A stretch of DNA of 64,000 nucleotides from positions 5,084,001 to 5,148,000 of the forward strand of contig NC_079242.1 of NCBI RefSeq assembly GCF_028009165.1, read 5' to 3'. The notes beneath the pieces were generated by a model, which was given only the letters and a program-made list of their open reading frames with translations, did not search any database and had not been told where the DNA came from. This DNA comes from Akanthomyces muscarius. Taxonomy: Eukaryota > Ascomycota > Sordariomycetes > Hypocreales > Cordycipitaceae. A program made the position numbers and the translations under genes. Shown one piece after another: positions 32,492-43,768 of this stretch. The first letter of the stretch is position 1; every line of letters starts with the position of its first letter.

Positions 32492-34864
32492 GTTGAAGGC
32501 CTCGTCACGTCTGCACTAGAAAACTGGACCGAATGGTGTAGAGACAGAAAGACGAGGGTCAATCGCAACGACTGATAAAAGCAAGGCGGATTCCTGATTG
32601 GGTAAAAGCTCCCGGTCGAGGAAAAGGTCCTTCTCTTTCTTGCTGGGAGTTGGCAATGCCGCCTACTACTCTACTCCGCTACCATCCTGTAGAGGCTCTC
32701 TGTCTGGGTGTGTGAGGACCCTTTTTTAGACGTGGCTTCCCAAGATGCATGCAAGCCAACGTTACCAGTACCCGTATCAATGTAAAAGCCCTTGCCTTGC
32801 AGAGGAGCGAAGACTAGTCGCTCAGGCTGCGCGAGGTGCATGGGCCCTGGTCGCAACATGTGCTTGGGCTAACCTTCTGGGGATAGGATTGTCTCGACGA
32901 TTTTCGGTAGCGTTTTCATTGAGGTCGATGGAACTTTTGGCACTTATTCAAGGTAGGGGGGCGCAGACAGCGGTAGCCCAACCACCCTATTTGTCGGTTG
33001 AGCGACCCTTGACTTTTGCTCCCTTGTCTTAGAGTTCGCGCAACACAAGAACTTCTCGGGTCTCGATGAAGATGGCACTAACGTTAGTTGGTGCAACGTG
33101 GGCGAGACAGCGGGTAGCATTCGCGCGAAACCCGCTGAAGTGGCGAAGCCTCAGAGGGGCAAAACCGCATCTGTAACTAAAGTGGCAGATAATTAGTGTC
33201 TGCCAGTAAATTGCACCATGTAGAGAGCGTAGGAAAATGTTTGCGAGGTTCGGTGATGTTGTCTTGTGTCTGCGTACAGAGCGTTCGGTGTGGTAGCATC
33301 GAGGCGAGGAGCGCACTGTGAGCGTGCTTTTCCAGAGGCCAAAGTAAGCGAATCAAGCCCTGTTTTGCCAGAGCCTTATTCGCAGCTTTAGGGAATAATT
33401 CGTGCACATCATTAAGAATGAAGAGCCAGCCTGCACCTGCTTGCCCCAACACGGGCTCGGCCAGACATCGGGGCCAAGGACCGGGGCTAGAGACCCGAGT
33501 CTAGCCTGTAACGGTGCGATGAGGCGCTTCCAGGCAGTTCGTAATTATTCATTAGTGATGGAAAAGCAGCGAGCGCGTTAGCTGCAGCGCGGAGGTGCAG
33601 CTGGGGCCTGCAGGGCAATATGTGCTAGTTTATTGGCGGGAAGAGGGGGGGCCTTGCGATGGTTGTCGAGAGTACAGTGCGAGTCGCGGGCAAAAGACGC
33701 GGTAGGAATACACGTGCTGATCACTTGCCGTGGATGCTGGATTCCCCTGAGTTGGAGGCCGTGTATGTTGATGAGCGGAGGAAGCGATGGCGGCATGGCC
33801 GTTTGTTGGCGCTGACGAGGGATGGGAGATGAAGGGAGATGGGCAGCCGCCAGACGCCTCTCTCCAGCCGAGCTTGGCATCTCAAGCCCATCGTAAGCCC
33901 ACTGCAAGCCCGCTGCAAGCCCGTTGCAAGCCCGCTGCAAGCCCACTGTAATGAGTTTGGGGCGCGCTGGGGGCCACTGGCCATGATTGGGAGGGCAGCG
34001 CTGCCTACTGCGCACGAAAGAGTGCTTTCATTTTTCAACATGAAACTCTACTATAGTGTTTGTCATCCTTCTTGAGAAAGATTTTGTATGCACAATTGTG
34101 TACAACTTCTTAGCCAGCATATTTTTGCCCCTTTCCTCGAAAGTCCGCCACCAGTCCCTTTGTCCACCAGGGACATGCACGCTAAAGAACGGCAAACAGC
34201 CACTAAAAGACTCCACTGAACAGCAGTTTTAGCACTTGCCAGAATGGGCAGTCCCCCGCCACGCCGCCCGCCACATCTCGGTCGGCTCCAGAAATGCCCG
34301 AGCTGGCATAGACGGTATGATTTTTCTGTAATTTTTTTCATTTTTCTGGAGACGTATTCCTTCAAGAACCAAGGTAGGGTAAAGTGCGCCCTGGATTAGA
34401 TTGGAGGCTGCGTCGGTCATGTCGCTGAGTGGGTTTCGCGGTCGTGAGCCTAAATGAGCACACCCATCCATGCCCTAACGTTATGAGGAGAAACCTAATC
34501 CTGGTTAGAGAGTTGGCTGTCGAGCCAGTTGTCCAGCAAGCTACTATACAGGGTAGGTGCAGATCAGAAGAACGTGTTCATGACTGGCTGGAGAGCATGT
34601 AAAAGAGATTTATACGAATTATTGAATAATACAGCCTTTTTACAGATGCCAATCTACTTCACATACAACATTGTAAAAATTTACCAATAGAATTGCTGGT
34701 CGTGGGCTATGATTTTATTTTGCTAGTCCATACATGTGTGAAGCGTCACCGAAGGCGAGCCTTCGAACAAAGCCGGAATTACTGGAACGAGCGTGTCACG
34801 AGAACATCAAGTCACACATCTTTTGTTATCATCGCAATTCAATTCCACGATGTATGTGCACACC
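32492..34864. other. Intergenic region with one minisatellite
   Basis: About 2.4 kb without a supported gene. It contains the 11-bp tandem repeat at 33884-33949. Other ORFs are short and motif-free. Confidence 0.55.
33884..33949 (+). repeat. 11-bp minisatellite, 6 copies
   Basis: Unit AAGCCCRYTGC, six head-to-tail copies with a few C/T and G/A differences. Non-coding as far as can be seen. Confidence 0.85.
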
Positions 34865-36658
34865 TTACCTGCAATATAGATGACTCTCGGCAATCGTACT
34901 CCAGCTCCCATCCACATTATCCCTCTGGTACGCCAACCCTCCCACATCATTCTCCCCAAACATATATACAAACGCACCATCCTCATCCATCACCTCCTTC
35001 TCCTCCGGCGTCACCTCCCCCGGGATCCCCACCACTCGATTTCCCCCCTCGCCCAGATCAAACGTCGCACCCGTCCTCGACCTCACCCGCACCTTGTACT
35101 CCCCTCCTCCTCCTCCTCCTCCTCCTCGCTCGCAACGCGCCTCCAACCGCAGCGGGTAGGTATCCCGCGGCAGCGCCTGGTCCCCCGTCGTCAGATGCAT
35201 CGCAATCGCATCATCGGAGCCCACGCCCGCGTCCGCCTGCAGCGTCATGCGCGTCGTGTACAGGGCCCGCTCGCTCGCCGTGTCGTTGCGCGCGTGGTGC
35301 ACGTAAAACAGCTCCGCGCCCTTTGGCGTCTGCCGCGTCACGTCCTGCGCGCCGATGCCATACACCGGGCTCGCCACTACGCTGCCGTGACCCGTCGAGA
35401 AGACGGGGATCGTGTCGTTCGGGTGCTGCGCCAGCACCGGGTTCGTCGCCGCCTTGCGAAACGGCCCGAGGGGCGAGGGCGCGGTCGCGAAGCCCACGCC
35501 GTAGCGCGCCGCCTCGTAGTTGTTGCAGCTGTACGTCATCAGGTACACGGGATTGCCGTCGGCGTCGTGCCGCTTCAGCAGCGTGCTGCCCTCGGACCAG
35601 CGCCGGTTCTTCTTGGTGCCGTTGAACTTGGCGTAGTCGTCGACGTGGAAGTTCTCCCACGCCTGCGGGTCCGCGCCGTAGGAAATCACCGTCGTCCAGC
35701 CGTCCTTGCGCGGCGGCCGGCCGATCTCGCCGGTGCCGTTGTACGAGCGAATGCTGCACGGAAGCTTCGGCGCGTCCTTGGCGTGTCTGTCCCTCTGCGA
35801 CGCTACAATCTCGGGCATGGTAGACGCCGTCGGGTCGTCCCACCACGCGCGCTCGAGCTCCACGACGAGAATGTTGGACTCTTCAATGTACTTTCCCAGC
35901 GCGGCGTCCCAGTTCCAGTTGCGGTACGCGTTGCGCGACATGTAGAGGTAAATATTGCCATCCTCATCGAAGAACACGTTAGGGTCTATGCCCGGGATAT
36001 ACGTGCCCTTGGGCGCCGTCTGGCCTCTTTCCAGCGTCTGCGGAGGCAGCATCTGCTTCTCGTCCATGATGAGGTTCACATCGTGGTAGTCGGGATCAAA
36101 CGGGTAGTAGTCAATTGGCATCTCCTGAATCTCTTCAAACGGCCCCGTCGGCGACCTCGACACGGCGACGCCAATCTTGGACGGCTCCTCAAACTTGCCG
36201 TAGCGAAAGTGCGCCGCCGTCAGGTCCTCGCGCAGACGGCCCGCGAAGAAGAAGAAATACCACCCCGTCGCGGCGTTGTGGTACGTCTCGGGCGCCCAGA
36301 ACCAATCGCGCGCCCAGCACGCCTGCCCGCCCTCGAGCCTCGTCATGTTGGCGTCGTAGCACGCCTTGAGCACTCCGCCCGGCTGCCGCTGCCAGGTCGC
36401 CAGGTCCGGGCTGCTGTAGATGGCAAAGTTCCACCCGTCGTCGGCGCCGGCGGTCGAGTAGGCATAGTACCGTGCGCTGGCGGCGTCGTAGAAAACATAC
36501 GGGTCGGCGGCCTCGTGGCGCGCCGCATTGTGAAATTGAGGCACCTTGCTACTCGTGGTCTCTGAGGCCGATGTGGAGGGGGACACCGCCGCGGCCATGA
36601 CCGCCTGCAACGAGAGCGCGGCCGCGGCCACCGTAGAGATGCGTGAGGAGAGACGCAT
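34865..36658 (-). CDS. Secreted GH43 glycoside hydrolase
   Basis: Single exon, 597 residues, preceded by a signal peptide (residues 1-23 or so). It is a family 43 five-bladed beta-propeller enzyme acting on arabinan, xylan or similar plant polysaccharides, outside the cell. The three family acids are visible: Asp in HEAADPYVF (base), Asp in GIDPNVFFDEDG (pKa modulator) and Glu in RRWSEGST (acid). A Gly run of eight precedes EYKVRVRSRTG in a C-terminal beta domain. The frame is open 41 codons further upstream, but those codons span a TATA box at 36725-36735, so the later ATG, which starts a signal peptide, is chosen. The substrate among GH43 subfamilies cannot be told. Confidence 0.9.
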   Translation of the reverse strand: MRLSSRISTVAAAALSLQAVMAAAVSPSTSASETTSSKVPQFHNAARHEAADPYVFYDAASARYYAYSTAGADDGWNFAIYSSPDLATWQRQPGGVLKACYDANMTRLEGGQACWARDWFWAPETYHNAATGWYFFFFAGRLREDLTAAHFRYGKFEEPSKIGVAVSRSPTGPFEEIQEMPIDYYPFDPDYHDVNLIMDEKQMLPPQTLERGQTAPKGTYIPGIDPNVFFDEDGNIYLYMSRNAYRNWNWDAALGKYIEESNILVVELERAWWDDPTASTMPEIVASQRDRHAKDAPKLPCSIRSYNGTGEIGRPPRKDGWTTVISYGADPQAWENFHVDDYAKFNGTKKNRRWSEGSTLLKRHDADGNPVYLMTYSCNNYEAARYGVGFATAPSPLGPFRKAATNPVLAQHPNDTIPVFSTGHGSVVASPVYGIGAQDVTRQTPKGAELFYVHHARNDTASERALYTTRMTLQADAGVGSDDAIAMHLTTGDQALPRDTYPLRLEARCERGGGGGGGGEYKVRVRSRTGATFDLGEGGNRVVGIPGEVTPEEKEVMDEDGAFVYMFGENDVGGLAYQRDNVDGSWSTIAESHLYCR

Positions 36659-36724
36659 TGCGAGACGTAGTAACCAGAAAGCAATGCTAGGAAATGATGA
36701 AAACCTGGCAGCGAGCCTAGCCGT

Positions 36725-36735
36725 GAATATATATC
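36725..36735 (-). promoter_or_regulatory. TATA box of the GH43 gene
   Basis: GATATATATTC on the minus strand, about 70 nt before the ATG at 36658. It lies inside the longer open frame and argues against the upstream start. The rest of 36659-37045 is non-coding. Confidence 0.5.
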
Positions 36736-37045
36736 TCCCGGTGCGCTCCACTTCGAGTCGGCGCCGGTGCGCATCCTTCATGTTCTTGTACTAGTTACGT
36801 TAGTCGACTGGTGCAACTAGTTAGTAACACCTCTAGAACGAAATACGGACGAAGATCCCCCGCACAGCTCAGCGTAAGCGGTTTGTGGGGTAATAAAGTG
36901 CCGGATATGTTCCACCGGCGGGGGGAAATGCATTTGTTATTGAAGGCAAGAAAAAAGTAAATTGATATATCCCAAAACAGACCTGTACCTGGTATTGCTA
37001 ATCATACAATCATAATCAAATAAAGACGTGAACAAATAAGAAACC

Positions 37046-38892
37046 TCAGTCAGAGTAGTATGACGAGTTATCGCCGAGGATGGACGCATCAATCTGCTCC
37101 ATCTCACCATAGTGGTCCTCCTTCACCGGCGATCCCAGGATCGAACACGTCGTAAGGGTGCCGGTGGTGCCCGCCGACCCAGCGCCCGAGATACTTGAGC
37201 GCGCGCCCGCAGAGCTCATGCCCGAGCTGGAGCTGTAGCCAATCGCCGAGCGCGCCATGATGCTGGACCGGGCGCCGCTCGAGCTCGACATGGAGCGCGG
37301 CCGCGTGGCCGTCGAGTCGCGGTGGCGGCGCTCCGACTTGGGCGGGTGGTACTGCAGGTTGCCGGAGCCGCTGAGGCAGCCGCGGCGGTCGTAGAGCGAG
37401 CGCGCGCGGACGTACGGGTCCAGCTCCCAGAAGTTGGCCGTCAGCTCGGCGCAGATCTGGTTGCGGCGGCCGCTGACCTCGGCGGCGCGGTCGGTGCCCT
37501 GCGCGTTCATGACCCATTCCTTGGTCACGTCTTCAAACTGCTCGACGAGCATCTGGCGCTCGAGGAGCAGGTAGTTGCGGGTGATTGTGTTTTGCATCTT
37601 GAAGTTTTCGTCCATGATGGGCTCTTCATATTCATACTTGTAATCGTCGAGACCGCCGTGCTCTTTGAGCACCTGGCTGGGATCAATGTACTTGAAGAGG
37701 TCCTTTCTGCTCTTGGTAAACTTGACCTTGTTGGCAATGTTGGCATTGACCCAGTGGCGGATGAGGCCCCAGAGCGCTAGCGGCGAGTCTTGTTAGTGGA
37801 TGTAGTGGCTGAGCGTAGGACGGAGAGCTTACCTTTGGTGCCGAACGGAGCCTTGTGAATGATGATGAGGCCGATGCACTCGGGGTAGTACTGTTCGGCG
37901 CACTTGAGAATGAACTTGAGCGGGGCAAGATCAAAGTTTTTGAGGCGAAAGTGGCTCATATCTAAAAATATAGTCTGGGGGATCAGAGTCAGTATTGTCT
38001 CTCAACAAGGCGCTAACGTAGCAGAAACGTCGAGAAGGAACAAGCCAAATGTACTTACACCAGTCTCTACAGGAAATCGCAAGGAGAGGCGCGCCATCTC
38101 AAGCAGGTAGATGATGTAGCGCTCCATGCTCTCTGGGCTGTCCTCGCCGGGCTTGTGTAGCCTGACGCGCACGTATGTGATTGGGCGGTTCTGCCTGTCG
38201 TTGCCGTGCAGGAAGCCCTTGCCGGAGCGCAGCAGCTTCATAAACTCGGCGCCGAGCGTGCGCGCGTGGCCCTGGCCGTTCTTCTCGTCCTCGGCGGCGC
38301 CGCCCTCGCCGAGGCGCAGGATGTCGTCGTCAATGGCCGCCTCCATGGTGCGCCAGTAGATGGTCTTGCCCATGCTCTTGCAGGCCAGGATGACGTCCCA
38401 GTTGCTCTGGCGCAGGAAGCGCAGGGCCAGCTCGTCCGGGTGCTCCTGCTTGACCGTGTGCAGCAGCGTGATGCGGAACATGTACGGCGTCCAGTAGTCG
38501 AGCGCGTCGAGCGCCGCGCTCACCAGCTTGTCCATGCTGCGCTCGTCGGTGGGCAGCAGGGAGAGGAGCTCCTTGACCAGCGTGGGGTGCTCCTGGCGCG
38601 TGGCGCTGCTGCCCTTGTTGGCCTTTTTGCGCTGGGCCGCGCCGGGCTTCATGGCGGGCGGCACAAACTTTTCCTCGAGCGTGACGGCGTCCTTGAAGCT
38701 GTCGTCGGCCTCGCAGATCTCTACGAACTTGTAGGCAATGGCCCAGAGGGCGCGCAGCTTGGCCTCTTGCGCTGCGCTCAGGTTGCCGAGGAAGCCCTGC
38801 GGCCCAGACTTGGGCTTATGGACTGCCATCTTGGTGGGCGTGGTCGGAGGAGTGGGCAGCGACGCCGGGTAATTGGAGAGAACTTGCGCCAT
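37046..38892 (-). CDS. CRAL-TRIO (Sec14-like) lipid-binding protein
   Basis: Three exons, 38892-38059, 37974-37833 and 37776-37046, give 568 residues. The N-terminal half contains the CRAL-TRIO N domain (LALRFLRQSNWDVILACKSM) and the start of the lipid-binding domain (RPITYVRVRLHKPGED). The lipid-binding domain continues over the two introns (TIFLDMSHFRLKNFDLAPLK, then PECIGLIIIHKAPFGTK and the WVNANIANKVKF region). A Ser/Gly-rich, acidic tail follows. Such proteins carry phosphatidylinositol or other lipids between membranes in the cytosol. The intron in the middle of the lipid-binding domain is supported by frame and by the donor GTAAGT. The exact yeast counterpart is not clear. Confidence 0.88.
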
Positions 38893-40903
38893 GGTGAGGA
38901 GTTGCGGGTGGGATGGAAGACGCCTCGGTTGGTACAGCGCGCGGGTTTACGACACAAATTTTCTGGACAAGAGGGCATCACTCTGTAAGGGCTGGGGACG
39001 GGGGCGGGACAGGACCTTATACCAGACAGGCAGGGCAACGACCGGGGTCGGCCAACAGGCAAGAGAAAGTTCAGAAGCCTGGACTCCGCGATTCTCGCAA
39101 CTGGGCCCAGTGCCGAGGCCTGGTAGCATCGTTGATGGACATTTTAGAGGGGCTCAACAGCCTGGATGGGCAAGGATGGCGTCGCCGGGGTGAGCTGGTT
39201 GGCTGCCCCAGGCCATGTGTGGTGCGGGGGAGGACGCTCGCGAGACTAGAGTCCGCCATGCCACGCCAGACTATCGAACCCGTCCGCACATGAGCAGCTG
39301 GATTCTTCAACCTGGAGTGCAGCAGCATGGAGCTGGGGAAGCCGAGATGGAGGTGATGGAGCGGGGTTTGGGCGACGCCACACGGCCAGCTCCCCGCACC
39401 GCCTCTGGCCTTTGTCCAGTCGTATGACTGAACGCAAGCCCGGTTCCTCCACCCAGAGCAAAGTTCTTAGCATCTTGCCATCAAAACGCATGGCCTAGCA
39501 GCTGCTAGCGCGCCTCTTCAAGCCTCTTCTCTGGGGTGCCGAGTCGTTGCGTCGTTTTCTCGCTCTGAACGGATGCGGCTCAACTATCAACACCTCGGTC
39601 GCATCTGATGTGATGGCCGTGAACATGGCCTCATCCAGCCTCCCCCCACAACACCCAAAACTGCACAAGCACAGCACCACGGAACACCACGGCCGTCTCC
39701 CTGCTTTTTGACACTGACCGTTTCCCCGCTGCTGATCTCGTCTGGGCGGGCCAGTTTGCTAGTTTGCTAGTCAACCAGTCACTCCCAGTAAAGAAAAATG
39801 TCAAAGCGCGGCGTCCGGTTTGCGGGGTGACAAGCACAGCCGACCCCGGAGGACCCGATTGTAAGCTCCAGAGTTGAGGCTTTTCGCGGGGACGTGGCCA
39901 ATCACCGCTCTCGCAATTCTCTCAAGGTTGAGACGTGCATGGCAGTCTGTGCTTGGCGGGGAACTCACAGACTGCTGACTCTGTCTTGACACCCTTGAGC
40001 CTCAAACTCTCTGCACTGGCGCTGGTCATCATCTGACTTCACCGACTAATAGTATCACCCGCCTGCTTCGCGAGGAAATGCGGCTCAAGTTGTTATGGGT
40101 CGACAGTCTTGAAGGTTTAGGCGATGCGCCGACCGAGGCAAAAACCTTGGTTCCTGTCGCTAAACAAGCCTTTCGCCGCCACGACGCCACCGCCACTCAG
40201 CACATTGTTATTCGTGTCCGCACATATGCTATTGCATTCAGCTCATCACGAACCAACTTATGCTCTGGCTTCTCTCTTGAGGGCATTGGCATCATTGGCG
40301 CAATATTGATTGCTCCAAGGCACCATCAAGTGCGATGCAGCCGTTCACAATTATAAAGCTGAACAGTGGGCGCTCTGTGTTGACGATGCTAGATAGTCCG
40401 CTAAGAAAACACTAAAAAGGCCAAAGACAGTTGGCGAAACGGTCGCCCTAACTTCGACATCGTCAAGGCGGCCACTAACCCAACTCTGGCGCCACTAACA
40501 AACAATACCCATCAAACAATGGAAGTCGGGCAGCCTTGAAAGGCAAAGAGTAGCTTCAATAGTGACCCGGTGCACCGAATTGTTTCATTTTATATGGATC
40601 ATCATGATCACATTGGTAAAAATCTACCCGAGCATGCATTTAATTCACCTCCAAGCGCCGCTGTCACGTTCGTCGACCTCGTGAATTCCTGCCACATTAC
40701 TGACCGTGTCCGTGGCCATTTCGAGGGTTGCCTCTTGTCGTTTCCAGTTCGATCTGTGGACTCTGTGGCCATTTTGAAATCTTGACCAACAAAACGAGAA
40801 AACACACGACGATTTTTTTTTAAATCATTTTTTTACTCTTTTTGAAATTTACTAATGTGACTTCCATCGGACTCCAAGACAAGCTTGACCCGAACGCAAG
40901 CAG
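38893..40903. other. Intergenic, nothing recognised
   Basis: About 2 kb of ordinary composition, holding the CRAL-TRIO promoter and the F-box gene 3' region. Small ORFs are without motifs. Confidence 0.55.
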
Positions 40904-42220
40904 CTAGTCACAGCTGCACGCATAGTCATTCACAGCCTCAGCTTTGAAGCTGCATTTTATCCCATGCCCTTCATATGTGTTGCACACTACTTCCTCCATC
41001 GACTTTGTCAAGCCAGGAAAAGTGACATGCGTCAACTGGGGGAATTTATGCCGTGCCGACCTGGCCAGAGCGAGGACATCGTCCACTTTCGACGATTGCA
41101 CGTCTTCCAAACACAATCTCCGTATCGACGTGGGAAGGAAATGTACCAGTTCTGTGGTCGAGGGAAGCTCCTGCGGATTATCATCATCATTGTAGATGTG
41201 CAGTGCTTGCAATCGGAGACTCTCTAGAACTTTCATTGGGGCCAGACTCTCCATGTATCTGTCGGCGTCATCAATATCGTAGAAGCCATCCGACACCTTC
41301 TCGTACGGCGCGCCAAGCTCGGCATACTTTAGCGTTTTGCGTAGACCAAGTAACGCGTTGGAAATTGCTAGCGGAGTTGCGGCAGGCTCTTCGCTGACAC
41401 ATGGCCCACCATCCGTGTAGCTAACCCTCTCCAGGTTTGGAAACACTACAGGGAGACGCACCATCTCGTCGTCACTTATCCCGCTGTATCCAAGCACGAC
41501 TTCTCTGACGGACGTGTACTCAGCCGTTGCCAGCGAGCAAATCGACCAGCCGATCAATCGTCTCACATTAGGAGCAGCGAGCAGCACACCTTTTCCACTT
41601 TCAAAGTCGGTTCCCAACTCAGTGTCAGCGTGCTGTATCGAGAATGCCTCGAGCAACGGAAATGAGGCGGTCATGGTCCATTCGAGCGATGCATAGTGAG
41701 ACAAGAAAATGGCGCTCGTGATGTTGGGCACGAGAGCAAAGGCCACGCAGGCCAGAGAGTCGCCAATGTCATCGCGTCCGTTGAGCTCAGTCGAATCAGT
41801 GGCGCGCAGCTCGCACAGAGGCGTAACACTAGACATGTCGACCTTTTCCTCCAAGACGCGATTGAAGAGCTTCGCGTCTTCCGCCGAGAGGACTATCTCA
41901 TCGACACTGCTAGCATTTACGTAAAAGGCTGCATCGACAATGATTCTCTTGACTCGGCTTGCAATCTCGGGTCTGGTGGCAAGCGTGCGGAGAATCCCAA
42001 GGCTGCGACGGAGAGTGCTGGAGCCAGTTTTGATGTTACAAATTTCGTACAGCTTGGGTACGCAGATGCTGCGAAAGATCGTACAAGTCTGCGACAGCCT
42101 ATACAAGCTGACATCGGGCATGTAACGGTGGTAGAAGTTGTCGAAGTCGTCCTGCGAAGGGCCCAAATTATCGACAATAGCGGCCAAAACTTCCCCTGGC
42201 AGGGACAGCAGCTGCGACAT
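40904..42220 (-). CDS. F-box protein with leucine-rich-repeat-like body
   Basis: Single exon, 438 residues. An N-terminal F-box-type helix set (LLSLPGEVLAAIVDNL, then SLYRLSQTCTIFRSICVPKLY) would bind Skp1. The rest has a loose leucine-rich pattern with segments such as LERVSYTDGG and LESLRLQALHIY, as in substrate-binding parts of fungal F-box proteins of SCF ubiquitin ligases. No transmembrane segment. The ORF is intact. F-box genes of this type are numerous and variable in fungi, so the target cannot be guessed. Confidence 0.82.
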   Translation of the reverse strand: MSQLLSLPGEVLAAIVDNLGPSQDDFDNFYHRYMPDVSLYRLSQTCTIFRSICVPKLYEICNIKTGSSTLRRSLGILRTLATRPEIASRVKRIIVDAAFYVNASSVDEIVLSAEDAKLFNRVLEEKVDMSSVTPLCELRATDSTELNGRDDIGDSLACVAFALVPNITSAIFLSHYASLEWTMTASFPLLEAFSIQHADTELGTDFESGKGVLLAAPNVRRLIGWSICSLATAEYTSVREVVLGYSGISDDEMVRLPVVFPNLERVSYTDGGPCVSEEPAATPLAISNALLGLRKTLKYAELGAPYEKVSDGFYDIDDADRYMESLAPMKVLESLRLQALHIYNDDDNPQELPSTTELVHFLPTSIRRLCLEDVQSSKVDDVLALARSARHKFPQLTHVTFPGLTKSMEEVVCNTYEGHGIKCSFKAEAVNDYACSCD

Positions 42221-43768
42221 CCTGATCGTGGTGAAAGGGAATGTGGCTCTCGACGACGGTGGTGCTGTTTCTCAGAGGTCCAAAGTACCAGGTTTCTGTG
42301 CACGCTCTGTTGGTGCTTTTGGAGGCCAGCACGTGCTCCGTCGCAGCCTGGATGTGAATGCAGGCACCCGATTTCCACTGCGCAGCCAGGCAACAACAAG
42401 GAAAAGCTTCAAAATTGAAAACGAGGGTAGCCACCATCTGGTCCATGCTGGAATAAAGAAATTAGTGTGCGGGACAAAAAAGCACGAGCGGGGTGCCTGC
42501 TGCCTGGCAGTTTGCTCTACAGTCGATGAGAACGCGAGGTGAAAACCACCGTGTTTCCAACTGAAAGCGCAAATGTCACTCATTGCCTTTGTAGATTGAC
42601 ACAAGAAATTCCACGACTTTTTACAAATCGGACTTGAGCATCTCCGTGGCGCTAGGTCGACGACCACCTTGTGGAGCGCCTCTGTCGACTTCAGTACAGC
42701 GCCGCAGCAAGGCAACAGCTGACTCCATCGAACCAAGGCATTGGTGAAGAAGGGAAATGTTTAGGCGTATCGAATAAAGAAGCGAGGGATGGTGACTTTT
42801 TCAAGGAGCGCCGATTGAGTAAGCGGACTTTGTCGAGCTGGCTTATTGACATCATTAAGCACCAGGCCGTTGAGAGTCTAGCCGTCATGAGACGCAAGCT
42901 AGTCAATTTAAGCAGGACCGGAGGGTTACATTCGGAAAAGTTCTTCGGCTCGGACCCGGTGAGAGGCCGCCGCGTGACTGCGTAAAACAAGAGAAAGCCC
43001 GTACACGATCGCCAGAGGCGAGAAGCTTGCTTCCGAAGGCCAAGTGCATCATAAAGTAGGATCAGCCCGCCATGTCAAGCTTGATGTTGCGGGAGCTTCG
43101 AGGCTATTTCGTGGGACTAGAGATGGCGCGCAAAAATAGACTACACACTTCCAGGCTACATCTAGAACAATACCACGCCCGCTTGGGGGCGAGGCATTTA
43201 CGCCATCCATCGTAATTTGGATCCTAGCTAGGAAGGAAGAAAAACTTGTCGCATTGTGCAGCCATGTCCGGTACCAGATCGCGAGTACGCCACTGCCGGC
43301 CTACATATGGCAAGAACCCTGCGCAGCCAATCATCGACTCTGAATTTGCAGGAATGCCATCTCGGACAAGCTACCTGTCCGAACCTCGACCCCCCACGGC
43401 GCCGCTCCGCGCCGTGCCGTGTCAGCCCCCGGAGAGCGAATGGTCGCGAGCGGTGGAAATGAGCCCGCCCCAGGCACCTGCAAATTCCAAGCAGCCCTAA
43501 TCAAGGCTGCAAAATAAATCCAAGGAACGGGCATCGTCTCATGACTGGAGCGGCTGCGCGCCGGCGGAGCGTCTTATGTGGCGGACACAGGCTAGCCCGG
43601 CTGGCAGCTCTAGCGCGGGTTCGTCGGGGAGCCATCGGGAATCCTGAGCTGTGGTAGAGCGAGCCATAATGAGGTATACTGCAGATAGTGTAAATTGATA
43701 TAAAGTGCACATTCTATTCTTTTTCTTCTGTCCGAAGAGCTGCCTGCAGTATCAGTTCATTCGTCATC
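42221..43768. other. Intergenic; TATA box of the first P450 near its end
   Basis: No supported gene. A TATAAAG at 43699-43705, 70 nt before the start of the P450 gene at 43769, is a plausible promoter. Confidence 0.5.

Noticed and set aside
34880..36565. 561-codon ORF opposite the GH43 gene
   Set aside because: Shadow of a GC-rich gene: Arg/Val/Leu-rich product, no motif; the GH43 frame has the catalytic residues and signal peptide.
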